Assembly (NCBI RefSeq): GCF_021044425.1
Contig: NZ_JAJNEC010000003.1
Span: forward strand, 62,001-126,000
Origin: Niabella pedocola
GTDB taxonomy: Bacteria > Bacteroidota > Bacteroidia > Chitinophagales > Chitinophagaceae
Direction: 5' to 3'
Length of the DNA: 64,000 bases
The notes beneath the pieces were generated by a model. That model did no database searches, was not told where the DNA came from, and saw only the letters and a list, made by a program, of their open reading frames with translations. How positions within the stretch are numbered: the first letter of the stretch is position 1; each line of letters begins with the position of its first letter. Shown one piece after another: positions 16,148-24,591 of this stretch. The position numbers and the translations under genes were made by a program.

Positions 16148-18916
16148 TTGCTGAACCTGTTATCTTATGCTTCTTTCGGGAGAATAAGGAACTATTTACT
16201 GATCTTCTTTTTCTCCTCGCTATGCCTTTTGTCAAGAGGGCAGCCGGTGTCTTTGTCCTTTCTGGAAGATAGCGTTGCCGTTGTTCATGGCGAAACGTTT
16301 TCTAACACGTTGCTGGTTACAAATCATTTGAATGAACCGGTGCTGTTAAAAAAGAGCAGGCCTGATTCATTTGCACTGATCCGTCTTCCGGATACATTAT
16401 ATCTGAATCCTGGTGAAAAGAAGGAAGTATTTGTAAAGTACCTGGCCAGTGCAGCGCTGATAAGAGCCATGGGCAATAAAATAAATATCCGGTACGATGC
16501 CGCGCAAAAAAACATATCGGCTGCGGCATCCTTTTTTATATTTAACCAAACCGGTCAGCAGTTGTTGGTATCCACCGTAAACCCGGTAAACTATCTGAAC
16601 ATGCAAACGCATGAAGGAAATGTGCAAGTAAAATGTATAAACAATGGTTATACAGATATAACGGTCCGGTTGCGGCTCAGGTCTTATCCTGAAGGCCTGG
16701 AGATAAATGACAACGATAAAATGATCACGCTTCCCCCGGGCGGACAGCAACTGTTGCATGTTGTTTTTCGTAGCCGGCTTTCACAAAACCTTACATCGGA
16801 TTTTAATCTGTCTGTTCTGGCACTGGATCCTGCCACGGGTAAAGAGCTTGCTGCAACCTATACCAAAGTGCTTGTTTTAAGCAATGAAAAACGAGCGCTC
16901 ATTGCAAGCACCACGGATGCAGCGCTGATCAACAACAGTGCGCAGCTTAGCTACTGGAACGCCGATAATGGATTAAGCTATTATCAGCTGGCCGCGAGGG
17001 GAGCGGTTGAGCCCGCTGCGGGGAATGCGCTTCGTTATCATTTAAATCTTAACTACTATACCCGGCCGTTTTCCGGAGCAGAAATGTACGATTCCTGGAT
17101 TTCCTATAAGAACCGACACCTGGGTATACAAATAGGCAGTATCTCCGAAAATCTTGATTATTCGTTATTCGGCAGCGGTGTTAAACTGTCTTTTTTTCCT
17201 GACTCGGCCAATACGGTGAGTGGTTACTACATGAAAAATAATTACCTGATATTTTCAGCGGTAAACAATCAAAGAGATGCGGCTACCATTTGGGCGGCAA
17301 ATTATACGCATGCTACTGAACGAAATACCAGCAGCCTGAGCTATTTAAACGGCAGCGATCCCTTCACAGGGGTGCAAACAAATCTTGTGAATGGTAAATC
17401 CGGATGGGAGCTTAAAGGAGATCAATCCCTGGAACTGGAGGCCGGTTACAGCCGCGAGTTGTTGCTGAGCGATCAACAGAAAGCGCATAACGGCTACGCA
17501 GGAGGACTCCGTTACCGGTATCATTCAGATAAATGGAGCATCTTATCGGACAACTATTACAGCACGCCCTATTACAGCGGTTTACGACGCGGTGCCTTAT
17601 TATTACAGGAGCATGTTGATTACCGCGTTACGCCGCACAAGCATATTTTCGCACATTATGAGGTGGTGAACAATACCCCTCGTTATGAGGGCAGGTACTA
17701 TCCGGCTTTTTTTAATACGAAGACTGCTCAATACCAGCTTGGGTTTGCAACGGCCATGAACCGCTGGTTGGTTAACCTGCGCTCTTATTTCTATACCCAG
17801 GCATTGCGCCAGAAGATCCTGAGTACGGATCTGGCGCTGCGTTCAGCATCGTGGCATGCCGCCGCCGATATTTCCTATAGCATCAACCGGCATGGATTTA
17901 TGTTCTCTGGCGATTACGGGCGCGTAAAAAGTAATAACCCTTATTTACCGGGTAAAAATTATTCCGTATTGCAGGGCAAATTCAATTATAGCTTTAACCA
18001 GATGGGCTTTAATGCGCTGGTACAATACAATCCGTTCTATTTAATACAGGAACCATTGCCATGGCAGCAGGGAAAATTCAGACAGTACTCCCTGGGTCCT
18101 TATTTTCGATTTTCCTTTTTTGATAAGCGGCTGGAGTTAGAAGCCTCCGATAATTTAAGTTACTATGGATATTATCTTGGCGGATGGTCGAATACGGCCC
18201 AGGGACGGGCGATATTTTCTTTTCAAAATACCTGGCAGGCGGCTGCGCAGGTAATCTATAATTCCTATGAGCAGTACCGGGGCTATAATTTTCTGCAGAC
18301 CCAGGTAAGCATTACGAAATCGTTTATGCAAAAAAATGCGCCCGGGTACAAGAGCCTGTCGGTTTTATTTTTTGGAGATAAAAATGCCGACGGTATTTGG
18401 AATAAAGACGAATATCCTGTTGAAAATGTCATCGCCATGCTGGATCAATCGCTGGCTCAGAGTGACCGCAAGGGAAAGATATCGTTCACAAACCTGGAAC
18501 CTTCGGCACATAAATTGCGGATCGAGAATGGGAATGGATGGTGGCTGATGACTCCGGTCGATATATTCTTAAAGCATAATCAAACACTTAAAATTGCGCT
18601 TGTAAAAACAGCCGCTGTATCCGGTAAAGTTGTCAATGAAGGCAGCCGGTTTATACAGGATGCTCTTGATTTGGAAGGAATAACGGTTATTGCGGCGGGC
18701 AGCCAGGGCGAGCGGTTTACGACCATTACTGATGCGGAAGGGAACTTTTCATTTAACCTGCCTGCAAAACTTTTCAGCTTTACAACTGAAACGCAGAACA
18801 GCGGACAGTTTATTGCAAATCAACCCCAATCTGTAAACGTGAAGGAAACGGGTAATCCTCCTGTTATTTTCCATCTTTCGGATCAATCCAGGAAAATAGA
18901 TATAAAGCAATTTTAG
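16148..18916 (+). CDS. Usher-like outer-membrane beta-barrel protein
   Basis: A 922-residue exported protein. The signal segment is near residues 15-32 (LLIFFFSSLCLLSRGQ). An Ig-like or NEW3-like periplasmic domain follows (about 33-130), then a second beta domain (about 140-245). Next comes a long aromatic, alternating beta-strand region (about 255-725) that reads as an outer-membrane barrel. It ends in two small beta-sandwich domains. The first begins DKNADGIWNKDE at residue 744, like an SdrD_B module with a calcium-type loop. The second (about 820-880) resembles a carboxypeptidase-regulatory-like domain (TDAEGNFSFNLPA). The order N-domain, barrel, C-terminal beta domains recalls chaperone-usher secretins, though I see no ordinary usher signature. 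TTG 16148 is the only usable start: TAA lies in frame two codons upstream and there is no ATG before the mature protein. Confidence 0.65.
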   Translation: MLNLLSYASFGRIRNYLLIFFFSSLCLLSRGQPVSLSFLEDSVAVVHGETFSNTLLVTNHLNEPVLLKKSRPDSFALIRLPDTLYLNPGEKKEVFVKYLASAALIRAMGNKINIRYDAAQKNISAAASFFIFNQTGQQLLVSTVNPVNYLNMQTHEGNVQVKCINNGYTDITVRLRLRSYPEGLEINDNDKMITLPPGGQQLLHVVFRSRLSQNLTSDFNLSVLALDPATGKELAATYTKVLVLSNEKRALIASTTDAALINNSAQLSYWNADNGLSYYQLAARGAVEPAAGNALRYHLNLNYYTRPFSGAEMYDSWISYKNRHLGIQIGSISENLDYSLFGSGVKLSFFPDSANTVSGYYMKNNYLIFSAVNNQRDAATIWAANYTHATERNTSSLSYLNGSDPFTGVQTNLVNGKSGWELKGDQSLELEAGYSRELLLSDQQKAHNGYAGGLRYRYHSDKWSILSDNYYSTPYYSGLRRGALLLQEHVDYRVTPHKHIFAHYEVVNNTPRYEGRYYPAFFNTKTAQYQLGFATAMNRWLVNLRSYFYTQALRQKILSTDLALRSASWHAAADISYSINRHGFMFSGDYGRVKSNNPYLPGKNYSVLQGKFNYSFNQMGFNALVQYNPFYLIQEPLPWQQGKFRQYSLGPYFRFSFFDKRLELEASDNLSYYGYYLGGWSNTAQGRAIFSFQNTWQAAAQVIYNSYEQYRGYNFLQTQVSITKSFMQKNAPGYKSLSVLFFGDKNADGIWNKDEYPVENVIAMLDQSLAQSDRKGKISFTNLEPSAHKLRIENGNGWWLMTPVDIFLKHNQTLKIALVKTAAVSGKVVNEGSRFIQDALDLEGITVIAAGSQGERFTTITDAEGNFSFNLPAKLFSFTTETQNSGQFIANQPQSVNVKETGNPPVIFHLSDQSRKIDIKQF

Positions 18917-18956
18917 CGGTGGATTCAGGTATACAGCAGGAAGATGGCTAGCGCAT

Positions 18957-20228
18957 TTATGATCTCAATTGAAAGTATAGCAATGCAATTATCGCCAGGC
19001 TCATCACTATAAACGTAAGCACACCCATTACATTGGAAAAGATACTGTTGGTATGCTTGTTCATTATTTTTTTATTATTGCATATATGTATGATCACCGC
19101 AATCATGACCGGTGCCGTCATACCATACAAGACCGCTGTATATATCAGCATTTTTAGCGGGCTGATTCCGATCAGATCAATACCCAGGCCCACAAGAAGG
19201 GAGGTGGCAAGCACGATGTAAAAGCCTGGCGCCTGATAAAATTTTTTATCCAGTCCTTTCTTCCATCCGAATGTTTCAGCTACAATATACGAAAGGGAAC
19301 CGGACAATATAGGAATGGCCAGGAAGCCGGTACCGATAATGCCAATGGCAAATATAACGTAGGACATTTGCCCGGCCAGCGGCTCCAGTGCTTTTGCCGC
19401 CTGTTCAACCGTGTCAATTTGTTTTATATGACCATGCAGCACCATACCGGTGGTAAGTATGATAAAGAACATCACCAGGTTGGAGGCAAACATTCCTGTG
19501 GTTACATCCTGTTTCATTTCTGAAAGTACCTTTTTATTAACGAAGATTTTGGAGGCGGTTTTCTTTTTGTCCTCGGCTTCCATCGTGGCTTGCCAGAAAA
19601 ATAAATACGGAGAAATGGTTGTACCTAAAATGGCAACCAGTATTTCCAGGAAATCCTTGTCAAAACGGATGATAGGGATAAAAGTGTGTTTTAAAACAGC
19701 TGCCCAATCCGGTCGTAGCAGAAAGGGAACAATGATATAGAGCAGCATGCTCAGGCATAGCCATTTTAAGATATTCGCGATTTTTTGATAGGAGAACTTT
19801 ATAATTGAAATGAGTAAGAGCGCCGTAAATAAAATACAAAAAATATAGGAAGGAATGAATGGAATGAGCAAATGGCTTACCGCTCCCATTCCCGCAATGT
19901 CGGAGCCAATATTAAGTATCGTAGCAGGCACGCTAAATACCAGCATTAGGTATAGGATAAACTTCGGGTAGTGATTTTTTAAAGTGGTGGTAAGACCGGT
20001 TGAAGTGATGAGGCCGATCTTTGCGCACATGCCTTGTATGGAAGCCATGAGCGGGAAGGTTATAAAAGCCGTCCAAAGCGTTTGAAGTCCGAAAAGGGTA
20101 CCGGCCTGCGAATAAGTGGCAATTCCTGAGGGGTCGTCATCACCGGCACCGGTTATAAGTCCGGGCCCCAGTATTTTGAAAAAATGTTTCAGGCGCGACT
20201 CTTTTTTATTGCTGGTTTTTTTGTGCAT
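18957..20228 (-). CDS. NRAMP-related divalent metal transporter with variant metal-site motifs
   Basis: Inner-membrane transporter of 423 residues with about 11 hydrophobic segments. The NRAMP-fold signature is present but altered. Helix 1 has GAGDDDPSGIATYSQAG where transition-metal NRAMPs carry DPGN. The helix 6 region has GTTISPYLFFWQ where they carry the MPH motif; the methionine that favours Mn/Fe is therefore missing. Altered motifs like these occur in NRAMP-related proteins, including those shown to carry magnesium (NRMT type). I infer Mg2+ or a broad divalent substrate, not manganese. It is a single gene, convergent with the usher-like gene. Confidence 0.85.
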   Translation of the reverse strand: MHKKTSNKKESRLKHFFKILGPGLITGAGDDDPSGIATYSQAGTLFGLQTLWTAFITFPLMASIQGMCAKIGLITSTGLTTTLKNHYPKFILYLMLVFSVPATILNIGSDIAGMGAVSHLLIPFIPSYIFCILFTALLLISIIKFSYQKIANILKWLCLSMLLYIIVPFLLRPDWAAVLKHTFIPIIRFDKDFLEILVAILGTTISPYLFFWQATMEAEDKKKTASKIFVNKKVLSEMKQDVTTGMFASNLVMFFIILTTGMVLHGHIKQIDTVEQAAKALEPLAGQMSYVIFAIGIIGTGFLAIPILSGSLSYIVAETFGWKKGLDKKFYQAPGFYIVLATSLLVGLGIDLIGISPLKMLIYTAVLYGMTAPVMIAVIIHICNNKKIMNKHTNSIFSNVMGVLTFIVMSLAIIALLYFQLRS

Positions 20229-20858
20229 ATGTTGATGTTGTATTTAGGACATGGGGCATCGTTAAGCGCCGTAACGACGGATAGCAGTTTTAAAATGCTA
20301 TGGCGGGGATGGCTTCAAAATAACGGGTGGCAGTTCGCTAAGTAGCTGCATTGATTTCGCTTTTTTGGTGACCTGATGGCGGGTTTAACTTTTTAAACCG
20401 AAGACAACAACCATACCAGCATCGGTAATCCGTAATCCTGCATAGAAATATCGGGTAAGCACGCTCAAAAACATGCCTGGTCTGAATTGTGGGGCATGAA
20501 TTCCTCACTTTTGGTTTGCTGCCGGTGGGAGGGCGCTGGTTGGCAGGCCTGTGCTGTGGCAGATGCGATGATACCTGGCGGTCATAAGCGCGGGACAACA
20601 CTTTTTCAATGTGGCAAGAAATTTGAATATGTCCTTTTAGCTGCAGAGTAAAACGGAGCGCAGCAAGGTCTCTAAACAGGTTAACCTGTATTTTAGTAAG
20701 GGGATGTTCCGGTACCATTGATGGAGGGCCTTCAGCCAGGTTTATAACCCATACATAAAACAGTAACGAAGTGCCTGTGGCAGCTGAACTAAATGATAAT
20801 AAAAGGATACTCCGAATTAACTGGAGAGAAAAATATTGTTAATAAAAAAAGATAAATT
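20229..20858. other. Intergenic region with no supported gene
   Basis: 630 bp between the transporter start and a small membrane-protein gene. A reverse frame of 126 codons (20338-20718) is open, but its product is Arg/His/Pro-rich with no start context, no relative I recognise and no domain pattern. I treat it as chance. A promoter for the reverse transporter and one for the forward small gene must lie here. Confidence 0.45.
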
Positions 20859-21029
20859 ATGAGAGGTATATTATGGCTGGTTGCCGTTGTCTGTATTATT
20901 ATATGGGTTTTGGGATTATTAGGCGTTGGCGGTGGAATGGGAATGGGTAATTTGATCCATATCCTGTTGGTGATCGCTGTTATCGTGATTTTGTACAATA
21001 TCATTTCGGGTCGTAAGCCACTTGAATAG
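20859..21029 (+). CDS. Small membrane protein, lmo0937/DUF5670 family
   Basis: A 56-residue gene too short for most ORF cutoffs. The product has two hydrophobic helices (about 4-22 and 32-49) joined by a glycine/methionine turn (GVGGGMGMGN), and ends SGRKPLE. This is the pattern of the lmo0937 family of tiny membrane proteins, common in Bacteroidota and Firmicutes, with no known function. An A-rich stretch precedes the ATG, as usual for this group. It is probably a single gene. Confidence 0.8.
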   Translation: MRGILWLVAVVCIIIWVLGLLGVGGGMGMGNLIHILLVIAVIVILYNIISGRKPLE

Positions 21030-21231
21030 GCTCATTCGCCAGGGATTTACAGTAAATAATGGTGAAGCAGGAGGATGCTCCTGAGATGCCCGCAGTTCAG
21101 ATATGGATCTGCCCGTTGTATTGATGGGCTGGAGCTGGTATGGACAGGGACCTTATATCCGGAGCTGTCAAAGGCTTGGAGCACATATGTTATTTTGATA
21201 ATCGATAGGACGGAAAACGCGACCAGGAACA

Positions 21232-23076
21232 ATGGAAGACCAACACAAAAAGATAGTAAGCCGTTTAACAGCTGCATTGAAAGAAGACCGCCCTGTTGAG
21301 ATGAATCTGCCGGGAAATGGCCTCTTGAAGATTGAAAAGCCGGTTCCGTTTTTGATGATTCATAGAGTTTTTGAAGGTGCGGAAGATGCTTTTCCGGGCG
21401 GCTTAATAAAAGCGGAATCTTCTTTTTTAATTGCCGCTGAAAATAACGATGACCTGACGCGGCTGATTATTGAGACCGTGGCGCGTTTTTGCGGAGATCG
21501 GTTTAAAGGGTTCTTATTGCTGGAAGTATGGACCTCAAATGGCAATAGCGGTGCGCCTTATAATATTTATGTTGATCAGAAAAACGCTATCAAAACAGCT
21601 CAGTTACTTTCCAATGAGCTGCATGCGATGCCGTTTTTTCAGGGTAAGGACAAACCGGTAGTTAAAAAAGATGAGGCTGCGGGGTTACCCCGTAATACAT
21701 TTCAATTGCTATACAGGGAGTTTCTGGAAAAGAACAATGGTATCGTCATCGGCCTGGAAATTGCTCCGCTTTATATCAACGAAGTAACTGGTAAGCCGTA
21801 CCCGTTGCTTTTACGGGAATTAAGACAGGCATATAGCAAGGCACTCCGGAAATGCTTTTTTGAATTTATTCGCCTGCAAACATCGTTTAGCATACCGCAT
21901 ATCCAGATGTTGGGCACCACTATTATCGATAAAAATACCCTGGAGATTGACCGGCAGCTTGCTGCTTACAGTAAGTTATTCGATTTTCTGTTACTGGTTA
22001 CGCCCATAAATGTTGCGGAGGCCTGGCAGGAGTTTCAGCATTCCAACTATTCCAGGAATCCTTTGTTTCGTTATCGTCCAATGCCCGTTGACCCGGAAAT
22101 CGTTAAACGAAAAATTTATGACCTGCCTGTTGAAGAAATTGCAGATCCAACCATCGCATTTCTTTTCAGGGATAAGCGAAAGGAAATCGACCGGATGCTA
22201 AATATGATGCAGGAGCGGGAAAAGCATGATTTTATGTTGAGCAGCCTCCAATTATTCGGTCCTGTAAGCACCGGGCTTCTGGATATGGCCAAAGCCTTAC
22301 TGGTGGCAATTGAAGTTGAGTCGCAGAAGCCGGCAGCTGATAAAATTTCCGCTACTGAATTTGCGGTATTGGCCCGGCAGGAACTGGAGTGGCTTGCGTT
22401 ACAGGATAAGCATATCTCAACTTTTGTGCGGGTTGCGGATGATATAGAAGGTGTAATGGTGTCGAGAGGTGTCCTCAATGTAAATACGGCCTTTAACGTT
22501 TCGAAGCAGCGTGCATCGTCGCTGATACAACATGAAGTGGGTACGCATGTGGTTACGTATTATAATGGCAGGGCACAACCCTTGGAATTGTTTTCGATCG
22601 GTGTTCCGGGATATGAGGAATTACAGGAGGGGATCGCTGTACTTGCGGAATACCTTACCGGAGGTCTTACGAACAGCAGGTTGCGAACACTTGCGGCCAG
22701 GGTGGTTGCTGTGCAGGATATGATCAGCGGTAAAACATTTGCCGAAACATTTTCAATGCTCACAGAACAGTATAAATTTTCTCCCCAGGTTTCCTTTGGC
22801 ATCTGTATGCGCGTTTATCGCGGAGGTGGTTTAACCAAAGATGCCGTTTACCTGAAGGGCTTCCTGAATATTATCAGCTATATTAAAAGCGGAAAAGAAG
22901 TTAAACAGCTATTGATCGGAAAGATCCGGGAAGATTACCTGCCGGTAGTTCAGGAGCTGATTCACCGCAATATTTTGAAACCGCCTCCTGTAACGCCGCG
23001 CTATCTTGGGTCGGATTTCGAGGATAAATTTAAATTGTTGAAACAGGATGGTAATATTTTTAAAATGATTCAATAA
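21232..23076 (+). CDS. DUF1704 / QEGLA-motif metallopeptidase-like protein
   Basis: Cytoplasmic protein of 614 residues in the family often named 'flavohemoglobin expression-modulating QEGLA motif protein' (DUF1704, related to MATCAP tyrosine carboxypeptidases). The zinc site is HEVGTH at residues 434-439. The second signature, ELQEGIAVLAEYLTGG, has QEGIA at 465-469, with E466 as a likely third ligand. The N-terminal 350 residues contain an alpha/beta domain. In related genomes the gene sits with an N-formylglutamate amidohydrolase-like gene and an ATP-grasp gene. Here the ATP-grasp gene follows 24 bp downstream, but no amidohydrolase is present. That suggests peptide-tailoring chemistry with unknown substrate. 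Confidence 0.88.
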   Translation: MEDQHKKIVSRLTAALKEDRPVEMNLPGNGLLKIEKPVPFLMIHRVFEGAEDAFPGGLIKAESSFLIAAENNDDLTRLIIETVARFCGDRFKGFLLLEVWTSNGNSGAPYNIYVDQKNAIKTAQLLSNELHAMPFFQGKDKPVVKKDEAAGLPRNTFQLLYREFLEKNNGIVIGLEIAPLYINEVTGKPYPLLLRELRQAYSKALRKCFFEFIRLQTSFSIPHIQMLGTTIIDKNTLEIDRQLAAYSKLFDFLLLVTPINVAEAWQEFQHSNYSRNPLFRYRPMPVDPEIVKRKIYDLPVEEIADPTIAFLFRDKRKEIDRMLNMMQEREKHDFMLSSLQLFGPVSTGLLDMAKALLVAIEVESQKPAADKISATEFAVLARQELEWLALQDKHISTFVRVADDIEGVMVSRGVLNVNTAFNVSKQRASSLIQHEVGTHVVTYYNGRAQPLELFSIGVPGYEELQEGIAVLAEYLTGGLTNSRLRTLAARVVAVQDMISGKTFAETFSMLTEQYKFSPQVSFGICMRVYRGGGLTKDAVYLKGFLNIISYIKSGKEVKQLLIGKIREDYLPVVQELIHRNILKPPPVTPRYLGSDFEDKFKLLKQDGNIFKMIQ

Positions 23077-23100
23077 AAAAGCTTACTCAAATAATTTAAT

Positions 23101-24090
23101 ATGCGAATTGGATTTGTAATAAACGATTATAAAACAGAAGCACCTGCTTTTACGACGACTGCGCTCGCTTTGCAGGCCTGCAACATGGGACATGAAGTGG
23201 CCTATATTGCAGTTGAGGATTTTAGCTATACTAAAAACGGTCAGATGGGGGCACATGCCAGAAATGCTGCGGGTAAAAAATTCAGAAGTCCCAATGTATT
23301 TATGAAAGATACGTTTAAAGGCGAAAAACAGTTGATAGAAGCGGAACATTTGGATGTACTTATGTTGCGCAATGATCCCTCCGCAGATCTGGACGAGCGG
23401 CCATGGGCGCAATATGCCGGTATCGTATTTGGCCAATTGGCCAAGAACAACGGTGTTGTAGTTTTAAACAACCCCGATATGCTTGCCACGGCAACCAATA
23501 AAATGTATTTTCAATATTTTCCCGAAAGTATCCGGCCAGAAACGATTATTACAAGAAGTGTTGAGGAAATAAAGAGTTTTTATACCGCTCATAAAAAACA
23601 TATTATACTTAAGCCGTTACAGGGATCCGGCGGAAGGAATGTTTTCATGGTAAACGAGCAGAGTGGAAATCTGAATCAAATTGTTGATGCTATTGGTCGT
23701 GACGGGTATATTGTGGCCCAGGAATACCTGCCGAAGGCCAAAAGGGGCGATGTCCGGTTGTTTTTGTTAAACGGCAAGCCGATAGAGGTTAGAGGCAAAA
23801 TTGCCGCTATTCATCGGTTGCAGGCAGGTGGAGATATCAGAAGCAATATACATCAGGGAGGAAGTGTAACCGTGCCCCGGATCACAAAAGGGATCCGTGA
23901 TATTATCGATATTGTAAGCCCCAAGCTGGTTAAAGATGGCATGTTTCTGGTAGGCCTGGACATCGTCGGTGATAAAGTGATGGAAGTAAACGTTTTTAGC
24001 CCTGGCGGTTTAGGCCATGCCAGCAGGTTAAATGGTGTTAATTATTTTGAACAGGTAATAAAGGCCATTGAAAGAGAATGTCCAGACTAA
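23101..24090 (+). CDS. ATP-grasp ligase, glutathione-synthetase/RimK-like
   Basis: A 329-residue ATP-grasp enzyme. The N-terminal part resembles a GshB pre-ATP-grasp domain (LMLRNDPSADL, then NNPDMLATATNKMYF). The ATP-binding core is ILKPLQGSGGRNVFMV, followed by VAQEYLPKAKRGDVRLFLLNGKPIEVRGKIA, and the Mg-binding end is VGLDIVGDKVMEVNVFSPGG. Such enzymes join an amino acid or peptide through an acyl phosphate. It is almost certainly co-transcribed with the DUF1704 gene. True glutathione synthetase is possible, but no gshA is in the window and the pairing favours a specialised ligase. Confidence 0.85.
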   Translation: MRIGFVINDYKTEAPAFTTTALALQACNMGHEVAYIAVEDFSYTKNGQMGAHARNAAGKKFRSPNVFMKDTFKGEKQLIEAEHLDVLMLRNDPSADLDERPWAQYAGIVFGQLAKNNGVVVLNNPDMLATATNKMYFQYFPESIRPETIITRSVEEIKSFYTAHKKHIILKPLQGSGGRNVFMVNEQSGNLNQIVDAIGRDGYIVAQEYLPKAKRGDVRLFLLNGKPIEVRGKIAAIHRLQAGGDIRSNIHQGGSVTVPRITKGIRDIIDIVSPKLVKDGMFLVGLDIVGDKVMEVNVFSPGGLGHASRLNGVNYFEQVIKAIERECPD

Positions 24091-24185
24091 ATGCCTGGAA
24101 GGTCAATGTTGTTTTTGGCATGCCGCAGTTAGGCCCATTGGCTAAGGTTTACAAACGAATTGAAAGAACCGGTTATTTTTTGATA

Positions 24186-24458
24186 ATGCAAACAGTAACG
24201 ATTATCGGCATCATCGCCAGCACCTGCACAGCGGTGTCGCTGCTCCCGCAACTTATTAAGATTATTAAAGAGAAACAGCCTTCGGATATTTCTTATTGGG
24301 TGTTGATAATCCTTATACTTGGTCTGATATGTTGGGTGATTTATGGAGTAATGGCAAAAGATCCCATTATCATTATAGCCAATGCCGTTTCGTTGATCAT
24401 TAATAGCACATTGGCGACGTTGAATGTGCTGTATAAGCGGAAACGCTCTAACAGCTGA
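24186..24458 (+). CDS. SemiSWEET-type small sugar transporter
   Basis: A 90-residue membrane protein with three hydrophobic helices (about 4-24, 38-58 and 62-82) and the PQ-loop motif SLLPQLIKIIKEKQPSDISY at the end of helix 1. This is the SemiSWEET half-transporter layout; these proteins dimerise and pass sugars. I chose ATG 24186 because the open frame upstream overlaps the ATP-grasp gene and has no family match. It may be transcribed with the two genes before it. Substrate is unknown. Confidence 0.88.
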   Translation: MQTVTIIGIIASTCTAVSLLPQLIKIIKEKQPSDISYWVLIILILGLICWVIYGVMAKDPIIIIANAVSLIINSTLATLNVLYKRKRSNS

Positions 24459-24591
24459 TTGCTGCAGGTGTACCTGGTAATAATTTTTAAAGATCCATTA
24501 GACGATCTGATATTTTTACCACCTGGTATCTTGCAGCGTTAAACCATCCTGTTTTTATCGACGCTTCGATCAGACAGCGGGTAACCATTCT

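Noticed and set aside
20338..20718. Reverse open frame of 126 codons
   Set aside because: Composition rich in Arg, His and Pro without hydrophobic core patterns, and no recognisable relatives; likely chance.
24078..24185. Longer N-terminus for the SemiSWEET protein
   Set aside because: It would overlap the ATP-grasp gene and adds residues unlike any SemiSWEET.
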